In this document: positions 21,081 to 31,402 of the stretch, piece by piece
Layout of the letters: every line of letters begins with the position of its first letter
Numbering within the stretch: the first letter of the stretch is position 1
Assembly (NCBI GenBank): GCA_000733355.1
Contig: JNVV01000001.1
Coordinates: forward strand, 856,578-920,577
Length of the DNA: 64,000 nt
From: Falciphora oryzae
Taxonomy: Eukaryota > Ascomycota > Sordariomycetes > Magnaporthales > Magnaporthaceae
Reading direction: 5' to 3'
Program-made: the position numbers and the translations under genes
The notes under the pieces: generated by a model
Seen by the model: the letters and a program-made list of their open reading frames with translations, nothing else
The model's database searches: none
Told to the model about the DNA's origin: nothing

Positions 21081-23186
21081 CACTCGCTTGTTTGATCCAC
21101 TCGCTTGTGAACCACGTTATTTATATTATTTATTTTATATGTCGCGTCGTTTTACGATAAATTAAAAAAAATATTAAAAATAACGGTAATCGGTTTCGTT
21201 AACGATATTAACCTTTTAGTAATAAAGGGAATTACGGCGGAAACGGCCCGGCTATTAAAACGGGCTTAAAATACGTGCTAAATATAAGCAAAAAAAATAA
21301 AAATAACGTTTAACGCGGCTAAAATTAAGCTATTTTATTTTATTAAAACTTTAAACCGGACCCGGGTCCGTACCGGAAATATACAAATGCAACTAACGCT
21401 ATCGGCGAAATTTTTAAAAATTTAGCTAAATTACAAACTAAATTTTAACGTTTATATTAAATAAATAAAAGGCAAATAAAAAAAATAGCAATTTGCGGTA
21501 ACAAAATTTACGGCGGTAATGTAAAAAAGCAACTTCGTACGCGCGAAGCAGCTATATGCGGTCGTATGCCGTAATATATTAGTTTATAAAACGGCAATTT
21601 ACTATTTACTAACGGAACCCTAAAATCGGCCCCGGGGCGCAATTAAAAAAATGGCGAAAAAATAAAAAGCATATTTTAAAATAGTAGTTAAAATTTATAA
21701 AACAATTTCGTTAGCATATTTTAAAATAAAAACCTACGTGCCGCTTTTAAATTTATATTTAAATAAAAAATTATAAATACGGAAAATAAATAAAAAGAAA
21801 TTGGGATAACGTAACGTATTAACGAAATAATAGCGAAAATAGCGAACCGTTTCCAAAAATTCGGTTATAAAAAACGAAAAAAAGCCCCGCTTTTAAAACG
21901 GATAAGCGAAAAAAAAGTAAATAATACGATAAAACCGGCTTAAAATAGCGCTAAAACTGAAATAAATACCCGTTTTTTACGGAAAGGATTAAAAATCTAA
22001 ATACAAATACGTCAAACGTTAAAACCCTAACGTAATAATGGAATAAAAGTTAAAAATAGCTAATATAACGGCAATAACGAAAAAAGCGATCCGGTATAAA
22101 ACCGCGTATTTAGCGAATAACTTTTTATTTACGGAAAAAATAGTTAAATATTACGAAAAAATATTAAAAGTATATAATTCGATAACAATTTAAATTAAAA
22201 CGGAAAAATTAGGGCTAAATTCGTTTTTATTTAGCAAAAACGTATTTAACGCGGCGACGCTATTATACGAATATAGTAACGGATAAAAGGAAATAACGTA
22301 ATACGTATTAACTTAATGCGCCCAATAAAATAAATAGCGGGAAAGCACCGGGTTAACGCAAGCAAATAGCCGGAAAGCGTATTTCGAACTATAAAAAATA
22401 AAAGGTACACCGTTTAAAAAAATAGCACATATAATATTTCGTATAAAAAAACTATTAAATTTTAAAGCGGTTAAAAAAGTAAAAAAGGAACGCATAAAAA
22501 AAAAACAACGCTATTAAACCAAAAACGAACCGAATTAAAAAAAAAAACTATAAAAAAGCAAACGAAAACATTATACCCAAAAAGCGAAAAAAAAAACCAC
22601 GCAAATACCGACGCTACGTAACCGAGCCGCTATAAGAGGAAAACCGAAAAAATTATTAAAAGGGGTTAATAAAAAAACGACGACGGAAGCTATTATCGTT
22701 TATATCCCGTTTTATTTTATTAAAAACGTTTTTCAGGTATTTCGATAGTATTTTATTAAAAACGTCCTTAGTAACGTTTTGCCGAAAGGAAATTTAAAAA
22801 ATACCGTAAAATTAGCGGATTAAAAACGGATAATAAAAGCGAAAAAATAAATACCTATTTATATTTTGGCCCGTTTAAAAGCTAGCTTTTTTATCCAAAT
22901 GCGATTTTCCGTATTCCATTTAATAACGATTTTTTTAGCTTAACCCGATATAATTTAGCCCGGAAGCACTATATTACCGGAAGGGGAGCGGATTAAACCC
23001 GAACCATTAAAGGTAGCTATAATAACGAAGGCATTCCTAAAATTAACAGGGAACGAGCGGCTAAACCCGGCGCCGGAAGAAATACCGGACCGCTTAAAAA
23101 TGTTTTTTAAAATACGGCAATACCCGGTAATTGCATGCTTTAAACCGGTATAGCGAATTTGGAATAAAAAAAAATGTTAGGATAGG

Positions 23187-23481
23187 TGTCACACGGAAGA
23201 ACCCGTGGACCTAACTAGTCGGCATCACGAGTCGGCCTCACGGAGGATCGAAGACCCGCATAGGCGGTCAACGGCCCTAAGGCCAAGCGGTGAAGGTCGG
23301 AAGGCAGTGTGAATCATGTACTCGATACTTCGCACGGATCACAAAGGGTCTATATAAACCCTGCCATCTCCTATGTCCTTCACGAAAGATTCCTTCCTCC
23401 TCAAGCATCTCTTGAGCCCATAGAAAGATTATCTGCAATCTAGAGATTCTTTCTCCAAGCCGTCTTTGACCCCTTGTTACA
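23187..23481. repeat. Solo LTR (295 bp) of another LTR retrotransposon
   Basis: TGTCACACGG...CTTGTTACA with TG/CA ends and a perfect 5-bp duplication ATAGG (23,182-23,186 and 23,482-23,486). LINE-H shows the uninterrupted site. GC-rich, not RIPed. It holds a TATATAAACC TATA-like box near 23,352. No second LTR or internal region is present, so it probably arose by LTR-LTR recombination. Confidence 0.85.
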
Positions 23482-24817
23482 ATAGGATAAATAGCGGCCT
23501 GGAATAAAAGCGGTATATATTTTAATAGCAATATAGATATCCGTAAACGCAATATCGCAATCCGCATTAGTTTTAAGCAAAGATTGCATATAACGATAAT
23601 AGGTACGAAAAATAGCGGCAATTTGGTTTTCGGAATTAATGGGAGGTTACCGCGACGGGAACGAAACGTTAGCGACGAAATCGCGAGCGGATACTAAAAA
23701 GGAGCGACTAACTTAAACGCAAGCACTACGCAATTAAATATAACCTATACAAGTAAAGCTTTTGGTAGTTGGAATTATTATATTAATAAAACCGGAAACG
23801 GAGCGGAAAAAAGCAGGATAAAAAGCGCTATATATAAGTTTTGTAATAGCATTAGCGTATAATACCGGTACCGTTAATGCCGTTAGCGAAACGCTAAAAA
23901 CAATTAACGTATATTTTGTACGAAGGATTGGGAAGTTAGCGAAACGGAATAGGAAAGATAGCGGGGCGGCAATTATATACTATATCGTCGTAAAAGACGT
24001 AATTGTTAGGGATTTTAACCGCTGGCAAATATTCCGATTAATTATATAAGCGGTAAGGTTAGGAAAAAAAAGGAAGTTAGCTATAAAACCGGGAAAAGAA
24101 CGGAATAAAACCGCACTTACAACTTTAATACGAAGGTCCTAAACGCTGTCGCCCAAACCGCCGTCGTTTAAACCGTTGCCGTCGTTTTTGTCCGTAAACG
24201 GAAGGCGATTAAAAGGACGACCGCTACCGCTATTACTATTACTATTACTATTGCTACTAGCTATAGCGGCGGAAGCGGCGCGGCCACCGCCCGTAATTCC
24301 GCTACCGGGATTGCTACCGCAACCGTTACTACCACCACCGCGGGGAAATTTAAGAGCTTTATTTTTAGGAATTATGTTATAGGAAAATAAAAAACGGAAA
24401 GGAAACGAGGCGCGAGCGAGCAGGAACCTAAATGCAGGCAGGAAAAAAAAAAGCGCGGGTAAAAGGGTAAAACCGAAAGTGGTGGTAAAAAAAAAGCGTA
24501 AGGGAGAAAAAAAGGAAGGAAAAAGGGCCTTTTATAGTTGGGAAAAAAAAAGCCGATGGAAACCCGGATTTGGAAAGAAATAAAAGGAAGTTACTATTAG
24601 AAATTATAACGTATAATAACGTAGTAACAAAAAAAAGTTACCTAAATAACGCGATTTAAAAAGAGGGAGGTAACTAATAGAAAGATTAAATGCAAGCTAT
24701 AAAGGCGGACCCGAACCGTACGCGGAGCAACGGCCCCGGAAGCGGGCACCTACCAAAAGCTAAATTATTTAAAGTTACGAAGCAAAACGTTAAACCCGGA
24801 GGGCCCGCCCGCGGTTG

Positions 24818-25063
24818 GGACCCGGAGTAAAGCCGGGCTAATTTACGCGAAAAAGTTACATTAGGACGTTATAATACGAGTACTAATACAAATATTTCGT
24901 TACGAAGGCGAGACCCGATATTAAAGCGCTGCCCCGGTTAGGACCCGGAGCGGAGCCGGGCTAATTTACGCGGAAAAGCCACATTAGGACGCTATAATAC
25001 GAGTATTAACACAACCGTTTCGTTACGAGGGCGAAACCCGGCACCAAAGCGCTACCCCGGTGC
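24818..25063 (+). repeat. Tandem duplication, 2 x 123 bp, in the LINE 3' region
   Basis: Two adjacent units, each starting GGACCCGGAG (24,818 and 24,941) and continuing through AGCCGGGCTAATTTACGCG and ATAATACGAGTA. The same pair occurs in LINE-H (about 28,893 and 29,024) and, inverted, in LINE-I (about 31,780-31,960), so it was in their common source. LINE-B keeps only one unit. Confidence 0.85.
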
Positions 25064-25344
25064 AATATACCCTTATTCCCTTACGTACTTTCCTTTTATT
25101 TTACTGATTATAAGGACGCTTTTACAACGGAACTTTTACAAGCAGTCGTATGAAGACAAGCAGACGGTACCATTGTTCAATATAGCAGGACCGTATACGA
25201 AGAGCAGATATGGTTTTTACTTCCAGGCTCCGGAACGGGGGCGATACGTACCCGAGGACGAGTTTAAGGGTTTTTACATGTAAATACTACATAGCAGAGG
25301 CACCGAGGTCTTTTACAAATATAACGGACGTATAAATATAAATA

Positions 25345-25644
25345 TATATATAAGTTTTTTTCCCTTATATTATTAAAATAAAAAAGTTTATTTATTTATT
25401 ATCTTTATTAATTTTTATTATATTGTTTTATTTTTTGCACTTTTAAGTTTAGCTTTAAAAGTAAAATTTTACAATAATTTAAAAAAAATATATTTCTAAA
25501 AATAAACTTAGTTAAATTTTGTTATAGTCAAATCACTAGTTAAAAAGATTAGTCATAATCTAATCACCTAAGTGATTTTAGTTAAATTAAATTAGTTTAG
25601 TTATAAATTAACTAAATGACTTTTGACTTTTTTTCGCAACGCTG
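25345..25644. other. AT-rich sequence between two LINE copies, no gene seen
   Basis: About 300 bp, very AT-rich, not matching any other part of the window by eye. It has a small perfect hairpin AATCACCTAAGTGATT (about 25,565-25,580) and several TAGTTAA/TTAACTA words. May be the pre-insertion target or another decayed element. Confidence 0.5.
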
Positions 25645-28600
25645 GGAATACGTGCTAAATATAGGTAAAAAAAACAAAAAGTAACCTTTAACGCGGCTAA
25701 AATTAAGCTGCTCCATTTTATTAAAACCTTAAACCGGACCCGGGTCCGTACCGGAAATATATAAATGCAACTAACGCTATCAGCGAAATTTTTAAAAATT
25801 TAACTAAATTATAAGCTAAATTTTAACGCTTATATTAAATAAGCAAAAGGCAAATAAAAAAAATAGCAATTTGCGGTAATAAAATTCGCGGCGGTAACGT
25901 AAAAAAGCAGCTTTGCACGCGTGAAATAATTATACGCGGTTATATACCGCAATATATTGGTTTATAAAACGGCAATTTACTATTTATTAACGGAACCCCG
26001 AAGTTGGCCCCGGGGCGCAGCTAAAAAAAATGGCGAAAAAATAAAAAGCATGTTTCAAAATGGTGGCTAAAGCTTATAAAGCAATTTCGTTAGCAAATTT
26101 CGAAATAAAAACCTACGTACCGCTTTTAAATTTATATTTAAACGAAAAGGTTATAAATACGGAAAATAGGTAAAAAAAAACCGGGATAACGTAACGCATT
26201 AACGAAATAATAGCGAAAATAACGGACCGTTTTTAAAAATTAGGTTATAAAAAACGAAAAATAAGGCCCTACTTTTAAAGCGGATAAGCGAAAAAAAAAA
26301 TAGGCAATATAATAAAACCGGCCCGAAATAGCGCTAAAACCGAAACGAATACCCGTTTTTTACGGAAAGGATTGGAAATTTAAATATAAATACGTAAAAC
26401 GTTAGAATTTTAACGTAATAATGGAATGGAAATTAAAAATAGCTAATATAACGGTAGTAGCGAAAAAAGCGAACCGGTATAAAATCGCGTACTTAACGGA
26501 TAACTTTTTTTATTTACGGAAAAGATAGTTAAATATTATAAAAGGATATTAAAAGCATATAATTCGGTAACAATTTAAATTAAAACGGAAAAATTAAAGC
26601 TAAATGCGTTTTTATTTAATAAAAACGTACCTAACGCGGCGACGCTATTATACGAATGTAGTAACGGATAAAAGGAAATAGCGTAATACGTATTAATTTA
26701 ATACGTCCGATAGGATAAATAACGGGAAAGCACCGGGTTAACGCAAACAAATAGCTAAAAAGCGTATTTTAAATTATAAAAAATAGGGGGCATATTATTT
26801 AAAAAAAAATAATACGTATAATATTTCGTATAAAAAAATTATTAAATTTTAAAGCGGTTAAAGCAAAAAAGGGAACGTATAAAAAAAAGGAGGAAAAGCA
26901 ACGTTATTAAACCGAAAACGAACCGAATTAAAAAAAACTATAAAAAAGCAAACGAAAGTATTATACCCGAAAAACGAAAAAAAAAAAATTACGCAAATAC
27001 CAACGCCACGCAACCAAGCCGATATAAAAGGAAAACTAAGGAAATTATTAAAAAGGGTTAGCAAAAGGACGATAACGGAAGCTATTATCGTTTATATCCC
27101 GTTTTATTTTATTAAAAACGTTTTTCCAATACTTAAATAATATTTTATTAAAAACGGTTTTAGTAACGTTTTATTAAAAAAAAACTTAAAAAATACCGTA
27201 AAATTAGCGGATTAAAAACGGATAGCAAAAGCGAAAAAAATAAACATTTACCCGTATTTTAGCCCGTTTAAAAGCCAGCTTTTTTATTTAAATGCGATTT
27301 TCCGTATTTTATTTAGCAACGATTTTTTCGGCTTAATTTAATATAATTTAGTCTAAAGGTATTATATTACCGGAAAAGGAACGGATTAAACCCGAATTAC
27401 TAAAAGCAATTATAATAGCGAAAGCATTTTTAAAACTAATAAAAAACGAACGGCTAAACCCAGCGCCGGAAAAAATACCGGATTATTTAAAAATGTTTTT
27501 CGAAATACGGCAATACCCGGCGATCGTATGCTTTAAACCGGTATAACGAATTTGGAATAAAAAGAATGTTAAAATAAAATAAATAACGGCCCGAAACAAA
27601 AGCAGTTTATATTTTAACGGCAATATAAATATCCGCAAACGTAATATCGCAATCCGTATTAATTTTAGGTAAAAATTGCATATAACTAGCGATAATAAAT
27701 ACGAAAAATAACGGCAATTTGGTTTTTGGAACTAATAAAAAACTACCGCGATAAAAACGAAACGTTAGCGACGAAATCGCAAACGGATATTAAAAGGGAG
27801 CGATTAATTTAAACGCAAACATTACGTAACTAAACGCAATTTATATAAATAAAGCTTTTAGTAGTTGGAATTATTACGTTAGCAAAACCGGAAACGGAAC
27901 GGAAAAAAGCAAAATAAAAAGCGCTATACACAAATTTTACAATAATATTAGCGCATAATACCGGTACCGTTAATACCGTTAGCGAAACGCTAAAAACAAT
28001 TAATATATATTTTGCACGAAAAATTAGGAAATTAGCGAAACGGAATAAAAAAAATAACGGGGCGGCAAATATATATTATATCGTTGTAAAAAACTCAATT
28101 ATCGGGGATTTTAACCGCCGGCAAATATTCCGATTAATTATATAAACGGTAAAGTTAGGAAAAAAAAATGAAATTAGTTATAAAACCGGGAAAAAAGCGA
28201 AATAAAGCCGCATTTACAGCTTTAATACGAAGGTTTTAAACGCCGTCGCTTAAACCGCCGTCGTTTAAACCGTTACCGTCGTTTTCGTCCGTAAGCGGAA
28301 GGCGATTGCAAAAACAATTGCTATTACTACCACTATTACTATTATTACTATTAATTACAGCGGCGGGAATAACGCGGCCACCGCCCGTAATTCCGCTACC
28401 GGGATTGCCACCGTAACCGCTACCATTACCACCGCGGGGAAATTTAAAAGCTTTATTTTTAGGAACTATATTGTAAAGAAATAAAAAACGGAAAGGAAAC
28501 GAAACGCGAACGAGCAAAAACTTAAATGCAAATAGGAAAAAAAAAGCGCGGTCAAAAAAGTAAAACCGGAAATAATAGTAAAAAAAAACGAAAGGGAAAA

Positions 28601-29420
28601 AAAAAAGGAAAAAAAGCTTTTTATAGCTAAAAGAAAAGCCGGTAAAAACCCGGATCCGAAAGGAAATAAAAGGAAGTTACTACCAAAAACTATAACGCGT
28701 AACAATATAATAACAAAAAAAAGTTACCTAAATAACGCGATTTAAAAAAACGGAAGCAATTAATAAAAAAATTAAATGCAAATTATAAAAACGGACCCAA
28801 ACCGTACGCGAAATAACGGCTTCGGAAGCGGGCATTTACTAAAAACTAAATTACCTAAAATTATGAAACAAAACGCTTAACCCGAAAAGCCCGCTTACGT
28901 TTTGGACCCGGAGTAAAGCTGGGTTAATTTACGCGAAAAAGCTATATTAAACCGCTATAATACGAATATTAATATAAACGTTTCGTTACGAAAACGAAAC
29001 CCGATATTAAAGCGCTGTTTTAATTAGGACCCGGATCGGAGCCGGGCTAATTTACGCGGAAAAACTATATTAAAACGCTATAATACGAATATTAATATAA
29101 CCGTTTCGTTACGAAAGCGAAACCCGGTACCGAAACACTACCCCGGCGTAATATACCTTTATTTTTTTACGTATTATTTTTTTATTCCATTAATTATAAA
29201 AACGTTTTTACGACGGAATTTTTACAAATAATTGCATAAAAATAAACAAACGGTACCATTATTTAATATAGCAAAACCGTATATAAAAAAAAATATGGTT
29301 TTTACTTTTAAGCTCCGAAACGGGGGCAATACGTACCCGAAAACGAGTTCGAAGGTTTTTATATGTAAATATTACATAATAAAAGCACCGAGGCTTTTTA
29401 TAAACATAACGGACGTATAA
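25645..29420 (+). mobile_element. LINE-H: 5'-truncated Tad-like LINE, degraded
   Basis: Begins abruptly just after the reverse transcriptase FADD region (GGAATACGTGCTAAATATAG) and runs colinear with LINE-A 21,265-25,344 to the ACGGACGTATAAATATA 3' end. 5' truncation is the usual product of LINE integration. Flanks share only TCGCAA, a weak target-duplication candidate. It includes the 2.3-kb extra 3' segment (about 27,010-29,050). Antisense Gly/Asn-rich frames there (e.g. 28,236-28,517) are probably read-through of a trinucleotide-rich tract. Confidence 0.85.
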
Positions 29421-29439
29421 ATATATATATTATCGCAAT

Positions 29440-30720
29440 AAGGATTGCGATTATAAATTTCGCGATTATAAACGAAACGATTATAAACGAAACGATTATA
29501 AAAAAAATAGCAGCCGTAACTTTCGCGATAAAAATCGCAATTATAAACGTTTAAATTACAAATAGCGCGATTAAATCCATAACGTTAAAAACGGTAACGT
29601 TAGCGCCGAAAATTCGCCGGTTAATTATAATAATGACAATAACGCTTTAAGCATTATAAATTCCGTTAACGCGGACGAATTTTACGTTGTTAAAAAGCGT
29701 ACGGAATCGCATATTTGCAAACGTTATAACGTCGTTACCTTTTTTCGCAATTTATTTTTTGCTTATTTTACCGTTTGCTTTAACGAACCCGTTTATTAAA
29801 TTAATAAAACGCTTTTTATTTTTTAATAGTTTATAAAAACAAACGTTATCGAAAAAGCTACTAAATTTACTTAAACATAATCGCATTAAACGGTTACTTT
29901 TACGCCAAAATAACGATCCGTCCGTTTTTTAATAGCTAAAAAATTCAAATTTATATTAACTTCAGTTTGAGCCGAAATTTTGTAGTTATTAACTTTTTCC
30001 GCTATTATAAATATAAAATTTACAACGTAAACGATCCTAACGTCTAATTTTTTTTTTTTTGGATAGAATTCCGAACTCTTTAAACGTATTACCAAATTCG
30101 CACGCGTTATTTTTTACACGCTAAGTTACTATTTTAGCGGCTTTTTTTGCCGTATTTAAACAATTAATTTACGTTTAAATCGTTAAATATTTAGCTACGG
30201 GTATAATTTTTAGCGTTATTTTTTTTAAATTTCGGAAAGTTTCAATTAAGTTTATTACCAATTTAATTAACCTTTTTTTAAACCATTTTTACGTTTTAAT
30301 TGCTATAATTAAAAAAAGCATTGTAATCGTTCGAACCGTTAAAATTGCTAACGCCGTCGTAATTTCGGTATAACAAATTATCGCAATTTTAGTAAAGTAT
30401 TTCCCGTTTTTTATAAAAGGAAACTATTTTATTGTTTTTAATGCCGTAATTAATTGTAATATTAAACCCGTGTATTTAATGCATAACGTTATAAATTAAT
30501 TTATATAATTTACTAAAAATATACACATAATTACTATTCGAAAGCATACAGATTAAATTTACTAAAGTTTTAATTTTAAAATAGCTTTTAAAGCTATTAC
30601 CGGTGTAATAGCATTAGTCGCCGCCGCTATAAACTATTAGGTTAAATATAACGCTAAATACGATTTCGAAGCCTTTTTAACCTTTTTTCCTTTTAAAGCA
30701 CCCGTTGCGGGTAAAGCTTT
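29440..30720 (+). pseudogene. K: RIP-degraded protein-coding remnant, possibly Gypsy gag-like with a C2H2-type finger
   Basis: One forward frame reads as protein if TAA/TAG are taken as mutated Gln/Trp codons. It begins with repeats of DYKRN (about 29,450-29,490), then NGNVSAENSPVNYNNDNNAL, ADEFYVVKKRTESHICKRYN and FFRNLFFAYFTVCF (about 29,680-29,790), then a long Gln/Asn-rich part (NCYNQKKHCNRSNRQNCQ). The ICKRYN..F..RN..FAYFTVCF block resembles a zinc finger with Cys-to-Tyr and His-to-Tyr losses. I recall such a finger upstream of the reverse transcriptase in some fungal Gypsy polyproteins, but no polymerase or LTR is visible here, so the family is uncertain. Confidence 0.45.
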
Positions 30721-30721
30721 A

Positions 30722-30722
30722 T

Positions 30723-30753
<31 letters not shown>
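30722..30753. repeat. (TA)n microsatellite
   Basis: TATATA tract between remnant K and MITE M2; it continues on the other side (31,403-31,424), so M2 inserted into a TA run next to the LINE-I 3' tail. Confidence 0.85.
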
Positions 30754-31402
30754 ACGTGGTTCATCAGTGAGTGGCGCATATCAGCGAGTGGCGCACTTCA
30801 AAATCCCATACTAAACGCCGTTTTCAACCCCCCGGTTAAATCCACCAATCTTTTATAAAATTCCATGAAAATTTAATATGTTATATTTAACAATATAGCC
30901 GATTTTATAATTATTTTTCCAGATTTTTATTAGTATTATTTTTAGTANNNNNNNNNNNNNNNNNNNNNNNNNNNNNNNNNNNNNNNNNNNNNNNNNNNNN
31001 NNNNNNNNNNNNNNNNNNNNNNNNNNNNNNNNNNNNNNNNNNNNNNNNNNNNNNNNNNNNNNNNNNNNNNNNNNNNNNNNNNNNNNNNNNNNNNNNNNNN
31101 NNNNNNNNNNNNNNNNNNNNNNNNNNNNNNNNNNNNNNNNNNNNNNNNNNNNNNNNNNNNNNNNNNNNNNNNNNNNNNNNNNNNNNNNNNNNNNNNNNNN
31201 NNNNNNNNTACTAAAAATAATACTAATAAAAATCTGGAAAAATAATTATAAAATCGGCTATATTGTTAAATATAACATATTAAATTTTCATGGAATTTTA
31301 TAAAAGATTGGTGGATTTAACCGGGGGGTTGAAAACGGCGTTTAGTATGGGATTTTGAAGTGCGCCACTCGCTGATATGCGCCACTCACTGATGAACCAC
31401 GT
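30754..31402. mobile_element. Foldback MITE M2 around an assembly gap
   Basis: Tips ACGTGGTTCA/TGAACCACGT with TA on both sides. Two 194-bp arms (30,754-30,947 and 31,209-31,402) appear to be perfect inverted copies, separated by 261 N. Iterons TCAGTGAGTGGCGCATA and TCAGCGAGTGGCGCACT occur twice at each end and resemble those of Fot1 copy 2. The long hairpin probably blocked sequencing; the true core is unknown. Confidence 0.85.
30948..31208. other. Assembly gap (261 N)
   Basis: Run of N exactly at the dyad of the palindromic MITE M2. Confidence 0.99.

Larger units (their letters stand above)
13479..21117. mobile_element. Foldback MITE M1 (split by Gypsy-D)
   Basis: Tips ACGTGG and CCACGT with TA duplications at 13,477-13,478 and 21,118-21,119. 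LINE-B shows the empty site and the lengths agree. Without Gypsy-D the element is about 420 bp. Two arms of about 185 bp (13,494-13,676 and 13,690-13,855) are inverted near-copies around a short core holding CACAGTATATTATACAGTG. The left end has one 17-bp iteron (CAAGCGAGTGGATCA...) and the right end two. The tip matches the Fot1 copies, so a Fot1-type transposase probably moved it. No coding capacity. Confidence 0.85.
21118..25344 (+). mobile_element. LINE-A segment 6: reverse transcriptase C-terminal half to 3' end, degraded
   Basis: Aligns with LINE-B reverse complement from about 8,870 to the 3' end. The catalytic FADD is FVND here (about 21,192-21,203), so the enzyme is dead. The thumb and Cys tail follow (to about 22,320). 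From about 22,630 to 24,960 lies a 2.3-kb segment that LINE-B lacks but LINE-H and LINE-I have. The last 250 bp match LINE-B again and end in ACGGACGTATAAATATA repeats at about 25,344. Contains a solo LTR (23,187-23,481). Confidence 0.85.

Noticed and set aside
23277..23621. 114-codon minus-strand frame across the solo LTR
   Set aside because: It spans the LTR/LINE junction and its target duplication, so it cannot be an ancestral gene.
24176..24382. 68-codon frame with a run of ten Leu, possible membrane peptide
   Set aside because: The Leu run is a CTA/TTA trinucleotide microsatellite inside the LINE 3' region; LINE-H and LINE-I show the same tract with different lengths and frames.
28236..28517. 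Gly/Asn/Ser-rich antisense protein in LINE-H (also 32,252-32,575 in LINE-I)
   Set aside because: Composition follows from the same trinucleotide tract read on the other strand; no start or domain is convincing, though the shared end in three copies is noted.
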